Below are positions 34,381-45,397 of a DNA stretch of 64,000 nt, one piece after another (within the stretch, counting starts at the first letter, position 1; each line of letters opens with the position of its first letter). The DNA comes from Ustilaginoidea virens. Taxonomy: Eukaryota; Ascomycota; Sordariomycetes; Hypocreales; Clavicipitaceae. The notes under the pieces are model-generated. The model was not told the origin of the DNA. It saw nothing but the letters and a program-made list of their open reading frames with translations, and did no database searches. Made by a program: the position numbers and the translations under genes. The stretch is from assembly GCF_000687475.1 (NCBI RefSeq), contig NC_057322.1, positions 1,178,001-1,242,000 on the forward strand, in the 5' to 3' direction.

Positions 34381-35103
34381 CTTGCTCTTGTTCTTCTTCT
34401 TCTTGTTGCTCCCGCTCGCGTTGTCGCCCGAGTCTGCGGCCGCCGCGTTAGGCGGCAGCCTCGTCTTGAGGAGACATTCGTCATGCTCGGTGTACTTTGA
34501 CCGCTGACGCGTTTTCTTCTTCTTCTTCTTCTTCTCCTCCTCTTCGGAGCCGCGGTCCTTGCCCCCGGACGACTTGGGCTTCCTCTCGCTCCTGCTCTTG
34601 CGCTTCGTGTCGGCGGACTCGGTCCAGCCGCGCTTGACCTTGCGGTCTTTCAGCAGCACCCCTTCGACGAGGTTGGGATCCCGCTTCCGCTTCTTGGACG
34701 TTTCGGCGCCGTCGGGCGATTTCCTCGGCCTGGCTTGCTTGGCGGCGGCGGCGGCGGCGGCGGCGTCGTCGTCCGGCTGCTGCTGTGTCTGCTTCTCGGG
34801 GCGCGCGGGCTCGATCCTCATCTTGACGCCTTTGAGCGTCGAGCCGTGGAGCTTCTTCCTCAGCTTGTCGGCCTCTGTGGCGGGGAAGTCGACGAAGCCG
34901 TACCGGCGCTCGGGAAAGGTTTCAATCGTGTGCAGGGAGATGTTGCGCGTGCCGGGCAGGACCGACGGGGGGATGACGATTTTCAGCAGCTCCTGGTCCA
35001 GGGGGGTGATGTGAAGTCGAGTGTAGCCGTCGCCGGGGGGTGGCGGATTCCCAGGGGCCCGATCGCGATCGCTCGTCGGTGGCGTGTGGGAGCCCGGAGC
35101 CAT
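33244..35103 (-). CDS. RRM-containing SRP40/Nop8-like nucleolar protein
   Basis: Single exon, 619 residues. The N-terminal ~85 residues form a divergent RNA-recognition motif (TRLHITPLDQELLKIVI, then RRYGFVDFPATEADKLRKKL). The rest is disordered: basic Lys/Arg runs, an Ala run, an 11-Gly run coded by a GGC microsatellite (34348-34380), and long acidic Ser/Asp tracts typical of nucleolar SRP40-like proteins. A conserved-looking C-terminus reads QTWFWDNRRELNKSWMTRKK. The pattern fits fungal nucleolar proteins acting in 60S ribosome assembly (Nop8 type) or chaperoning snoRNPs (Srp40 type). The role is inferred from layout, because low-complexity sequence makes orthology uncertain. Confidence 0.75.
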
Positions 35104-35205
35104 TGATTGCCTGCTTGCTGCGGGTTAAAGCATCCGGTGTGCTTTTGAGCAGATAGCTCACGACCGTTCTCTGCTGCGGCTTGGGGCCTGTCGGTCAACT
35201 CGCTG

Positions 35206-35237
<32 letters not shown>

Positions 35238-35640
35238 GGATGAGGCCAGGGTCAAGTTGGGAGGGCGGACTCCACATGTTAGAAGCGGCAACACCTGACT
35301 GCTGATTGGTTGATTGGTGGTGGGTAAGCGGATCGACGACGACCGACCCATGATGCCTGGCATAGTATGGAGAGGGGCCAGCAGGACTTGGACATTGCCC
35401 GATATTTCAAGTATCGCATCGAGATGACTACGATACAAGAGCCACGGTAAAAAAATGGAAAGAAAGAAAGAAAGAAAGAAAGAAAGAAGACGAATTTGGC
35501 TATTCAGTTTCATAAACGGTGCGTGCGGAACTGATCTAGGTTTCCTGCGCTTATGTGAACGGAGAGGAGTAGAATTACAAGTTGATGTACACAACACACG
35601 GACGGACTATGGGAGGAAATCGAGGAGCCGTCCCAAGCCC
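35104..35640. other. Spacer upstream of the SRP40-like gene
   Basis: Contains a T run at about 35206-35233, an AAAG microsatellite near 35458-35488, and the 3' flank of the heme lyase gene. I see no gene. Confidence 0.5.
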
Positions 35641-36873
35641 TCAACCCCAGGGCTTGGAGGCGTTGTGGCGGAAGAAGGGTTCAGGATCTTGCTCGTGCTT
35701 GTCACCGCCTACCGCCTTCCACCAGACATCCGTGCCCCAGCGGATCAGGCGTTCAGCAGCCCCTCGAGGCGTAGCAGCAGGGCGGACGTCGAGATAGAAG
35801 ACGGGTTCGCCGGTTGGCTCAGGATCGCCGGAATAGTAATCAATGACGTACCGGACCTGCTGCGGTCGGCCGTCCACATCCCGCGAGACGTACCAGTCGT
35901 GCCGGTCGAAAGGAAGCTCCGTGCTTTTTGCGTGTTCCACGTCAGGCAAAGCCACCATTGATAAGCTGTACATATCCGCGACGAACTTTTTTTTTTTTTT
36001 TTTTTTTTTTTCGCAAACGGATATTGGGGAGGGGAAGGAGGGGGGGTTGGGGAGACATTTTTGTTCTGCTTGGCTTGCTTACCCGAATCTGGAAGGGTAG
36101 ATCCAACCGAGAACTTGCAGCATGGTAGCTTTCGGCGTCAGATCCCGTGGGCGGCCCTGGAATCGGATCAGGCTGGGTCTCGGCTCGTCCCCGCTGCGCT
36201 GCCGCTCCAGCTCCTCGTGCGCGTGGGCCTCGCCGCGGCGGCATATCTGCCAGCCCTTGTACAGCCCCTGGGAGAATCGCTGCTCCCAGCCGACCACCTC
36301 GGCCCAGGCACCCTCGTTGAGGAAGTTGTGGATGGACACCATGGATTCCACGGCAGTGACGTCGGTGTCTGTGAAGCCCTTGCGGAGCAGGGCGTTGTAC
36401 ATTTGCTGGGGGGAAGGGTACTCCCAGGTGCCGTCGCCGGAGCCCTTGGGTATGGTCGACTCCTCGCGGCTGGTGGGGAGCGCAACGGCCTGGTCCGGCG
36501 CGCGCTGCTGCGACAAGTCGGGGAACATGTAGTTTAGCGGGTTGAGCTGCGACACGAGAGATTTGGGTTCTCGCGCGGCGGCGCGGGTCTTGGTCTCGCG
36601 AGATACGGGGCAGCTAGAGGGAGCGGCGTCGTGGGTCTGCGGCTTGTCGCCGGGGCTGAGCGCATCAAGGGTCCTTTGGCGCACGGGGCATCCGGGCTGG
36701 AGGTTGCGTCAGCGGGTTTAGGAAAGGAGAGCTGACTGCGTTTGGGGGGATGCGAAGGGAGCGAGTGCTGGGGTGTGTACCGAAGGAGCTTGATCTCGTC
36801 GCTTGGCGGCGGGAGGACTGGTGGCGGCGATGGGCGCGGGAGCCGGAGGGGGTTCAGCCCAAAACCAACCCAT
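35641..36873 (-). CDS. CYC3: Holocytochrome c synthase (cytochrome c heme lyase)
   Basis: Attaches heme to the CXXCH motif of apocytochrome c in the mitochondrial intermembrane space. Exons are 36873-36781, 36696-36083 and 35965-35641, about 343 residues. The short first exon supplies the family N-terminus MGWFWAE and a Pro/Ala-rich linker. Two heme-regulatory CPV motifs follow (about residue 34 and again in SSCPVS), as expected for these lyases. The catalytic body has [29 protein letters not shown], the segment [12 protein letters not shown] carrying the conserved His, and [13 protein letters not shown]; exon 3 gives PFDRHDWYV and VIDYYSG. Both introns are in phase and have clear donors (GTACAC, GTAAGC). 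Whether it serves cytochrome c, c1 or both is not decidable here. It is divergent from the Cqd1-type kinase gene. Confidence 0.93.
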
Positions 36874-37678
36874 GGCGAAGATGGCTTGCAAACGGAGGAG
36901 ATGAGATGGAGCGAGTCGGGGGCGGGGGGTTTCGGCTGGTGCGATGGGGGTCGGGGTGGGAGCGATGCGGGCCTGAAATGGTTGGAGAGGGCGATGATCG
37001 GGAGGCCCTCGAGTTTGGACGGCCGCGAGTTGCGGTGCTGTCTGGTGAAATTCTTGTCGCCCTCAACTTGCAGGGAGAAGCGTCGTCTGGCCGTGGGCAG
37101 CGGCAGAGGAAGTCTGGGGCACTGTGCGAGAACTTGTTACCCGCACCATCGGATGCCGGTGCCGGGAGCGGGTGCCGCCGGGTGGTCCAACAGCTGATAG
37201 TACAGTACCCGGAAGCTACACGTACTCTTACAGATTACCTACAGGCTGCTTGTACCGTTTCTAGCAGCAAGGAACCAGCCAGCAACTTGTAAGCATCATC
37301 CTGCCTGCTGTCAGCGAAGGCTGGCAGCGCAAGACATTGGCCATGTCAAGAGCAAGTACAGAGTACCTAAGGTAGGTACCTAAGGTAGGTACCTAGGTAC
37401 CTACATGTAGTTGCCTGCCGCCTTTGTCAGCAAGCCCCTACGACGTCACCTCAATGTTATCCAGCTTATCGTGTTATCCACTTATCGCTGGAGCGAGCTC
37501 CCTGGGACGGCTGGCCAAGTTCCAAGTTTCTTCTGCAACGGAGCCAACTTGGCCTTGGAGCCGGCGGAAGCTATAAACCTTCCCACGAGAATTCCCCCCC
37601 CCCTTCAAAAAGCTCCGCCTCCTCAATCATGCCGCAGCCTACCCGCTGTCCAGGGCCCTTGTTCACTTCCGAGGCGAC
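36874..37678. promoter_or_regulatory. Shared divergent promoter of heme lyase and Cqd1-type kinase genes
   Basis: The 805 bp between two head-to-head start codons must hold both promoters. A dense palindromic block of GGTACCTA and CCTAAGGTAGG words lies at 37364-37404, and C runs lie close to the kinase start. No individual transcription factor site can be assigned. Frames crossing it (36742-37292) lack motifs. Confidence 0.5.
37364..37404. repeat. Palindromic GGTACCTA/CCTAAGGTAGG cluster
   Basis: Forty-one bases made almost entirely of TACCTAAGGTAGG and GGTACCTAGGTACC words, which are self-complementary and can form hairpins. The same words occur at other intergenic sites and in the TIR element core. 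Confidence 0.7.
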
Positions 37679-39951
37679 ATGACGCACGCAGTCCTTCTCG
37701 ACCGGTTCTTCCACCGGCCCCTACTGTACGCCGCCAGGGCCAATGCCTCTTCCTCTCGACCCTCCTCGTGCCTCTGCCTCTTCTCGCCCCGTGCCGCGTC
37801 TCGGCTCCGTCTCGCCGACGCCGCAGCCAAGCACACGTCGCGCAGGGCCGCGAACCCCCCCCGGGCGCAGCCCCGGCCCCGGCCCCGGCCCCGGCCCCTT
37901 TTTGCCAGACGGCTGGCTCTGCAGGCGTCGGCCGGCGCGGCCGCGGCCGCCCTGAGCGCCGGCGTCTTCGTCGAGCTCTCCCAAACGGGCAACGGCGGCC
38001 CCGACGAGACGCGCGAGCTGCGCATGCTCGAGGCCTCGCGCCGCGAGATCCGCAAGTCGGTCGGCGACGACGAGCGCGGCGTCTCCAGGGCCGTGCACCG
38101 CCTCGTCCTCCTGCTCGACCTGTGCATATGGGAGCCGCTGTGCACGGGGCTGAGGTTCCTGCAGCTCGTCGTCATATTCGTGCCCGTCCTGGCCGCCGCC
38201 CCCGCCATCTGGGTCGGCAGCCGGCAGCCCGGCAGGGACAACGAGCGGCGCGGCGCGCTCTGGTGGTACGGCTTGCTCGTCCGGTCCATGGAGCTGGCCG
38301 GGCCGACCTTCATCAAGCTGGGGCAGTGGGCGGCCTCCCGCTCCGACATCTTCCCCGGCGAAATGTGCGAGGCCATGTCCAAGCTGCACTCCAACGCGCC
38401 GGCCCACTCCATGCGCGCCACGCGCAGGACCGTCGAGGCGGCCTTTGGCGGCCGGCCCTTTGACCAGGTCTTTGACGAGTTCGACGAGGAGCCGCTGGGC
38501 GTGGGGGCCATCGCCCAGGTCTACAAGGCCAAGCTCAGGCCCGAACTCGCCATGCCCGACGGGCTCCACGACGGCCACGGCGACCGCGGCGACGACGGGA
38601 TAGCCCGCCACGTGAGGCGGAGCGTGGAGACGGTGCTCAAGAGCTCGCCCAGGCGCGTGCCGTCGTCGTACGTGGCCGTCAAGGTGCTGCATCCCAAGGT
38701 GGAGCGGACGGTCCGGCGGGATCTCCGCATCATGGGCTTCTTCGCCGCCGTCCTCAACGCCATCCCCACCATCGAGTGGCTCTCGCTGCCCGACGAGGTC
38801 GCCCAGTTTGGCGAGATGATGAAGCTCCAGCTCGACCTGCGCATCGAGGCGGCCAACCTGGCGACGTTTCGGCGCAACTTCCGGGACCGCACGACCGTGA
38901 CGTTCCCGTACCCCTACACCGACTTTACCACGCGCCAGGTCCTGGTCGAGGAGTTTGCCCAGGGCATCCCGCTCGCCGACTTTATAGAAAACGGCGGCGG
39001 CGTCTTCCAGCACGACATTGCCAGCGAGGGGCTCGACGCCTTCCTCCGCATGCTCCTCCTCGACAACTTTGTCCACGCCGACCTGCACCCGGGCAACATC
39101 ATGGTGCGCTTCTACCAGGCGGCGCGGCCCGAGATCCGCCTGCCCAGGAAAAAGCCCCAGGACCTCGCCCCCCGCGGCCGGGAGCGGGAGGCGGAGCAGC
39201 GGCACGAGCAGCGGCACGGGCAGGCCGACGTGACGGAGCAGGTGCTGCAGCGGCTGCGGCCGCTGCGCCACCGCGGCAACCGGGCCGCCTGGGAGGCCGA
39301 GCTGGCCAAGCTCGACGCCGAGGGATACCGCCCGCAGCTCATCTTCATCGACACGGGCCTCGTGACGGAGCTCAACGCCACCAACCGCGCCAACTTCCTC
39401 GACCTGTTCCGCGCCGTGGCCGAGTTTGACGGCTACAAGGCCGGCCAGCTCATGTGCGACCGGTGCCGCCAGCCCGACGCCGTGCTCGACCGCCAAGTCT
39501 TCGCCCTCGAGATGCAGCACCTCGTGCTGGGCGTCAAGAGCCGCACCCTCGCCCTCGGCAGCGTCAAGATCGGCGACATCCTGCAGCGCGTCCTGGCCAT
39601 GGTGCGCCGCCACCACGTCCGCATGGAGGGCGACTTTGTCAACGTCGTCATCAGCATCCTCCTCCTCGAGGGCATCGGCCGCAGCCTCAACCCGGACCTG
39701 GACCTGCTGAGCAGCTCCCTGCCCATCCTGCGACAGCTGGGCGCCCAGACGGGCGCCAGCATGGCCAAGAGGGGCGACTTTTCCATGATCCTGGTCTGGG
39801 TCGGGCTGGAGGCGCGCAAGTTTCTGCAGGCGAGCATCGAAGATGTACGTGTTCTCGCGCGAACCTACCGTGTGCGCGTGTGATTAAAGCTGACATGGGT
39901 GCCCAGGTCGAACGATGCGTCAAGTACGATCTCTTGTCGCCTAATGTGTGA
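37679..39951 (+). CDS. CQD1: UbiB/ADCK kinase-like protein, ADCK2/Cqd1 type
   Basis: Member of the atypical UbiB protein-kinase-like family that acts in mitochondria on coenzyme Q metabolism; yeast Cqd1 influences CoQ distribution and phospholipid homeostasis. Exons are 37679-39844 and 39907-39951 with a 62-nt intron, about 736 residues. Without the last exon the frame would end in an unrelated tail; splicing gives VERCVKYDLLSPNV. The N-terminus is Arg/Ser/Ala-rich with few acids, like a mitochondrial presequence, and a hydrophobic segment at about 165-180 suggests a membrane anchor. UbiB hallmarks: FIKLGQWAASRSDIFP (KxGQ, Lys about 213), AQVYKAKL, VAVKVLHP, VHADLHPGNIMV (about 465-475) and IDTG replacing the usual DFG. 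Placement in the ADCK2 branch rests on the GQWA..R.DIFP stretch. The gene is very GC-rich at third positions. Confidence 0.9.
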
Positions 39952-41028
39952 TGAACGAGAGTTGTTGGGGAGGGGGGCATCTCGGCGGCGAATTGGTGTT
40001 GCGGCGTGCGAGTTCATCCTTTAGTTGTATTGCCACTGCTTTTCACCACCATCGTTGCTGCTGTTGTTGCTGTTGTTGCTGTCACCGTCATTGTTTTGCG
40101 TTTACAGAGGACTCAACTGCATTAGAGCACGGCACAAACGGGGAAACCAACCAGACAGTCTCTTGTCCGCCTGCTGCGCGAGCAATGAAATACATTCTGG
40201 GAAAACCACATGTTGCTCGTTCTAACCAGCCTGTCGCGGCAGGTAATAACTATGTACAGTCGGCCACCCATCTCCAGCCATCTTGTGCCAAACAAACTTG
40301 GCTGCATCCGGCGCGATCCAACCACGCCCGTCATCACCACCAAAAGCTCCCAGCTGCAGGCAGACAGGTCGAATCACCTTCATATTCAAGCACACAACGT
40401 GGCGCGTGCACTGGCAGCAGCGGCACAACATCCTGGGGGCTGAAGTCGCCGACTCGTCGCAAGGGGCACATCCGACGGCCAACCAATGGCTCGAGGCGGA
40501 ATCCTGCACCGGGCATTCATTCATTCGTATTGCGATACGAGCGGGGGGGTAATCCACCGCCCTTTTCTTCACGTCATTGAAAATGCATACTATATAAACT
40601 CATGAAAACGTATGCCTGGGCCTTCGGAGGCCTCCTTTCTTGTCCGTACTGACACATTTTTGATCGCCTGTTCGCATGACCAACATGGAATCAAGGCGTT
40701 GTTTTTCTTCTTCTTGTTTTTTTGGTCTATCTGATCGAACCCCACTTCAGAGAGATAATAAATTTCGCACAGAGCCCGGCGTCACAGCGGTTGTGCGAGA
40801 GTGCGTACGCCGATCCAATGGCTTTTTAAGATAACACGCTCAGCGAGACGGTTGTAACCATCGAGATGAACTACAAGGATCAATAAATCAATAGACGTCG
40901 CGCGGCATGACCGGTGCATGCATAATGATGCTTTGTCCGAGGCGTCATGCATTTCGTATTCAAAAACCAAGTCAGGCTTGCCTGAGCCACACGTAATTAA
41001 CCATTCTCGTAGAGGGACCGTGAATCGC
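39952..41028. other. Spacer between convergent genes
   Basis: The Cqd1-type gene and the TCO89-type gene converge here, so two 3' UTRs are expected. A GTTGCTGTT microsatellite lies near 40050-40083. I see no supported gene. Confidence 0.5.
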
Positions 41029-42759
41029 TCAGTCGGCGCCGGCATTCAAGTCCATCGCTTTGTCCCACAGGTTGCGCAGCAGCACGCTGGTGCCATTGTC
41101 GTCGTCTGCTCCAACCAAGCTCCCACCACTTAGTCGCTCAGTGAGCCTGTTCGCGTCGTTTCCGTCGAAACCATGTGCGACACCGTTGGTCCCAGCTTTT
41201 GGTGTGGGCTGACGAGCGTCTGGCAGGCTCACGTTTCGGGTATGGCGGGCGTTGGTGTCCGCGGCACCTCGTGCGCCGTTTGTCGAGCCAGTATTTGTTC
41301 GCGGGATTCTTCTCGTCTTCCCCATGCCGCCAAGGCGACCTAGACGGTTCAATGAACGGGCAACGGGGTTCTGGTGTCTTCGAACGACAAGATACTCCAT
41401 GCCTGTCCTCTCCAAAAGCTTTCCGATCCGAGGGTCGCGACTGCTTCCGCCATCATGCCCAGGCCCCCGGACCCCTATCAAAGGGCTCGCTCCAACCACG
41501 CCGCCCGCTCCAGACAGCCCCTGGCCTGGTTCCAAGACTGAGCTGGCGCGCTGAAGGTTTAGCTTTTGCTGCGTTCGTGATGTTTCCGCTGCAGGAGCTG
41601 CTGTTCGCCGCCCAGGTTTCGGGACCAAGGCGCTCGTGTCTACTTCGACCACCGGCGTAGCCTCCGACTCCAGCCTTTCGTTAGGTGAATGGGCCAGATC
41701 GGCCATTGAGCTTGGTCTTTGACGCAGATTCTCTGACCGTTGGCTTGTGCTGTGCGCGGGGGGGTTCTGGCGAAAAGAGTCCTGGCTTGTCACGGCAGAG
41801 CCCGGGGTATCAACAAATCGCGACACAAGCTCATCCTGATTGATGCCGCTTTCCCTGGAAGGTAATACATGGTGATTGGTCCAGCTTACGGATCGAGACG
41901 ACTGCGTTGTTCCAGCCTTGGCAATGTCAGCAGTCATTTGGGGTGGCGCGCCGTGCGACGGGGTGCGTCGCAAGAGACGGGACGTGAGATATTCTTTGTG
42001 CTGCGTCGTCTCTCTGTTCGGCGAGGAGGAGGAGGGCTCCTGACCCTGAGGCGGCGCAGTAGGTGTGACAGGACGAGAGTTTTCTATGCTCGGCCCTTGC
42101 CGCAGTGAGGATTGCGCGCTGCTGTTGAGCGAGCCTTTGCGCGACAGATACGGCGAATTGGTGCCGCTGGCGTCTACCCACTCGTCCTCTGGACCGTCAC
42201 TGCCGAGATCAAAATGTACTTGAGTCTTGCCGAGCCTGCTGGAGCTGTGGATTCCTGTTCCGCTTGACGTTCGCTTTAGTTTGTCCGCCGATCGTGTCCG
42301 CTTGGCAACCTCGACGTGAGAACGATTGCGCTTCAGGCTTGATTGAGAGAGGCTCTTTGGAACCTGGCCGGAAGAGGTTTGACGAGGAAGTTTGACGTCG
42401 CTGGTGGCGCGTCGATGTGGCGGATGGTGCGACAGGTCGTTCAGGTGGGAAGGAGACGGTGGTCGCGAGGCTGTTCTTCGATTCAATTTGGGTGCCTGTC
42501 CGTTGGCTTGGGCTTGGGCGTGGGCGTGGGCGTGGGCATGTTGCTTGATAATTGCCTTGGTGGAAGGCACGCGGGCGTGCAAGCGACCGACGTGGCGCTG
42601 TTTCTGGTGATGCTTGGAGCGATGATGGTGAGAAGGAGCGCCCGAGGTATTTGTGGTGTCGCTGTGCGAGTCGCTGTCGCGTTGATGGAGGGGAGGCCGT
42701 TTTGATTGGCCGCCGGCCAATGTGTTTGATGTGTTGTCCAGGTCCCTGTCGCGAGCCAT
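41029..42759 (-). CDS. TCO89: TORC1 subunit TCO89-domain protein
   Basis: Single exon, 576 residues, mostly disordered with Ser, Arg, His and Gln enrichment. Conserved blocks match the TCO89 domain family of fungi: TQVHFDLGSDGPEDEWVDAS followed by SPYLSRKGS, then RTQQKLNLQRASSVLEPGQ, and DPRIGKLLERTGMEYLVVRR ahead of NPVARSLNRL. TCO89 is a fungal-specific component of TOR complex 1 at the vacuole, tied to nutrient, salt and cell-wall stress signalling. A HAHAHAHAQAQA run lies at about residues 75-86. A palindromic TACGGAGTAC motif directly abuts the start codon. The assignment rests on recalled block similarity, so it is good but not certain. Confidence 0.68.
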   Translation of the reverse strand: MARDRDLDNTSNTLAGGQSKRPPLHQRDSDSHSDTTNTSGAPSHHHRSKHHQKQRHVGRLHARVPSTKAIIKQHAHAHAHAQAQANGQAPKLNRRTASRPPSPSHLNDLSHHPPHRRATSDVKLPRQTSSGQVPKSLSQSSLKRNRSHVEVAKRTRSADKLKRTSSGTGIHSSSRLGKTQVHFDLGSDGPEDEWVDASGTNSPYLSRKGSLNSSAQSSLRQGPSIENSRPVTPTAPPQGQEPSSSSPNRETTQHKEYLTSRLLRRTPSHGAPPQMTADIAKAGTTQSSRSVSWTNHHVLPSRESGINQDELVSRFVDTPGSAVTSQDSFRQNPPAHSTSQRSENLRQRPSSMADLAHSPNERLESEATPVVEVDTSALVPKPGRRTAAPAAETSRTQQKLNLQRASSVLEPGQGLSGAGGVVGASPLIGVRGPGHDGGSSRDPRIGKLLERTGMEYLVVRRHQNPVARSLNRLGRLGGMGKTRRIPRTNTGSTNGARGAADTNARHTRNVSLPDARQPTPKAGTNGVAHGFDGNDANRLTERLSGGSLVGADDDNGTSVLLRNLWDKAMDLNAGAD

Positions 42760-45397
42760 GGTACTCCGTATGGTGTCGTGTTGTTGTACACTTTGGTTAC
42801 AGGTATTGCTTGTGTATCTCAGGTGGGTAATTGGGTATAGCGGTAGGGGGAAGAGCCCAGAGGAGGGAGAGGCGGATAGCTTTTGTTGGGCCGCAGTGGC
42901 GTCAACGCGTGCACACCTGATTCAGATTGCTGTCCCGTTCCTGATTCTGGCTTGATGCTTGCTGCTCGCATTGATTTATCAAGTTCTTGCGTCGGGGGTC
43001 GAAAGCTGACTGAGGCGGCCCGGGACAACTACATGCGGAGCCGGGGCTAAGCAGATGCAGATAAGATCCAGGGTTACAGGTTCCGACGCCAGGGATTCGC
43101 GCCGTCGATGCGGGACACGTGTGACTGTCAGAGACGTCGACGGCAAGCTGTGCGTATGCACCCTGGTGAAGAACGATGCCGTCGCAGTGGCTAGCAAGGG
43201 GCCAATTGGCCAGCGGAGAAGACGATGCAGGTGACGAGGAGCAGCAGCACGCAGATCAGCCGTAGAAGCAACCCGGGTCAGTAGCCGCTTCGCTTCAACG
43301 GCGGGGAGGAGGAATGGCGTCGATCTGCCGGCAACCAAGGGACCCGGGGGCGAAAAGAAATGCTTTCCGGCCCTTTGTATTGCCTGCTCCCGTAAAGGTG
43401 ATTCTCGGGGGAGGGGCTGTCATGAGATGAATGTCCAGCCAGAATTGAAGCCAAGTTCAATTGACCGGGAGAGAATCGAACGCTGGGTTGCAAATCGGCA
43501 GTCCGACTACTGGATGAACGAGCAGATGGTGTGAAACATGAAACATTTAGAAAAAACAAAAAAAAAAAAAAAAGGGAAAAAAAGAAGATGTTAAAGCGTC
43601 TGGTTCGCCCTGCTAGGCAGGAACTCCGTAAACGGAACAAAGGGGAAGCCACGACTGGTGGGAGCGGACCGAATACACAAACAATTACTCCGGACTACTC
43701 CGCACGCAAGTTCAAGGGTGCAGCCTCGAGTACACCAAAGGAGGGTTGAAGTACACCGCAGGAACTACGCCTGAAACGGCTAGCGTCAGTGGCGCGGGTT
43801 TCTATCCTGACCGTGCGATTAATGACGGCAGCACAATGTAACCATTGCCGGCCATTTATCTCGACCACTGTGGACACAACAGATATCTCAATAAGCTCCG
43901 TACTTGATGGCATACAGAAGCTGTTGCGGGAGCCGGATGGGGCCTTAATTGATACATAAATAATCACAGTCAACTGTCACCACCACTGGCCTCCAAAAGC
44001 AAGGCTACACTACCCCACTTTTCAAGCTGCAGTTTATCGTGCATCGGGCCAATTACCACCTCGGCACGGCCAGGATGATCCAAGCTTGCCTCTGCTACTA
44101 CCTACGTAGTACTACGCATTGCACCAAAACAGAAAGCCTTCAAAATAGGTTCATGCACCAGTGAGTCCAGCGTATCCGTACGCGGAAAAGTGCCGACGTG
44201 CGCGGTCTTGGCCTATTTGCTGCTGCATCCTGGCGTGGATCTCGCATCCAACGCAGACCAACGCGACCAATGCAAATGCTGTGATATCACTTTCCCAGCA
44301 CATCCATGTAGGGGTGGAGGTATCGATCCTGCACCGACGCTTCTGTAGGCTTCTGTAGGCTTCTGTAGAATGTATATGACTTTCCGGTAGAAAGAACCAG
44401 GTCAGTGACTGTATCACGACTTGTCTGTGAACGGCGCTCGAAGCCACTCACGGCTTCAGACAAAACCATTAACATGAATCATTTAGACGACTGGCTCGAT
44501 GCGTAAAACTGCGACATCAGATAAGCCATTGATTTCCTAAAAACCTTCTGACGTCATCTACTATCTGGCATGGGTTGGAATTCAAGCCAGGATGCTCTGA
44601 CACGATAAACTGCTTTCATTAATCATGCCCAGCGCCTGCAGTAGCGCGAGCTTTTGAGCCTCGTTCGTTGCCCTAGAACTCTGCTTTCTTTTTCTGTTTT
44701 TGTCTTCTCTCACACGGCCGAATTCGCCACATGTTATCAGCATCGCCGCCCTGTCTTTCATTCTCACGCTTGCTTTGAGACATGATTCAACTCGGTATCA
44801 GTATTTGCTGCCACACGCCAGAGTGATAGAGCCCCTGCAGTGTCGAGTAGTGATCTCTTTTTTTTTTACACCTCCGAAATGCTCCTCATTTTTGAAAGAG
44901 AAACACGTTGCCCGCCGCAATATCAAGTTGTAGAACCAGGTGCACTTCAGTCTTTCTGTAGCGGTGGGCTGGTTGGTCGGAGTAGCAGGCGCCGGAATGC
45001 CTGCTTTGGGGTCAACTGGTGCGCCGGCAATGTTCAAGCGGCAATAAAACGGGAGCGTCGCACGCAAGTAAAAAGCCCGAATGCGTATATTAAATGCAAG
45101 CTTGGTCAAACCATGCTGGTCATCCTACCTTGCGTGGTCCCTTTGTCGTCCACAGCATCTCACCATCTTGGCATCTTGGCACCCGAGGAGGGGTTGCTGA
45201 GCGCGATATTGGTCACGTGATACCGGGTAGCAGAAACATCGCAAGCCAGCGTCACCACGAACCTGAACAAGGCATATCAATAGCAACAAGTTTCAACCCT
45301 ACACCACTTTCCGACTTCCTGTCAGTACCCCGATCCATCAAAGATCGGCTCCAAGCGACCGCGATTTGAACCTGCGCTCACCCGTTTCGACAGCATA
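42760..45397. other. 2.6-kb divergent intergenic region
   Basis: Upstream of both the TCO89-type gene and Spf30. It holds an A-rich tract near 43548-43590, a 10-bp GCTTCTGTAG unit in three copies at 44339-44368, and T/A runs near 44857. Frames here (for example 42979-43652 on the minus strand) lack motifs. Part of it is probably a long 5' leader of the TCO89-type gene. No gene is called. Confidence 0.5.

Noticed and set aside
36742..37292. Overlapping 150-180-codon frames on the plus strand
   Set aside because: They overlap the first exon of the heme lyase on the other strand and the shared promoter. Composition is Gly/Arg/Trp-rich shadow sequence.
37721..39616. 631-codon open frame antisense to the Cqd1-type kinase
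   Set aside because: The sense strand has intact UbiB motifs and extreme GC at third positions, which removes stops from the antisense frame. The antisense product is low-complexity and shows no family motif.
43440..43520. tRNA-like stretch (GTTCGATTC and GATTTGCAA words on the minus strand)
   Set aside because: The T-arm and acceptor arm do not pair and no full cloverleaf can be drawn.
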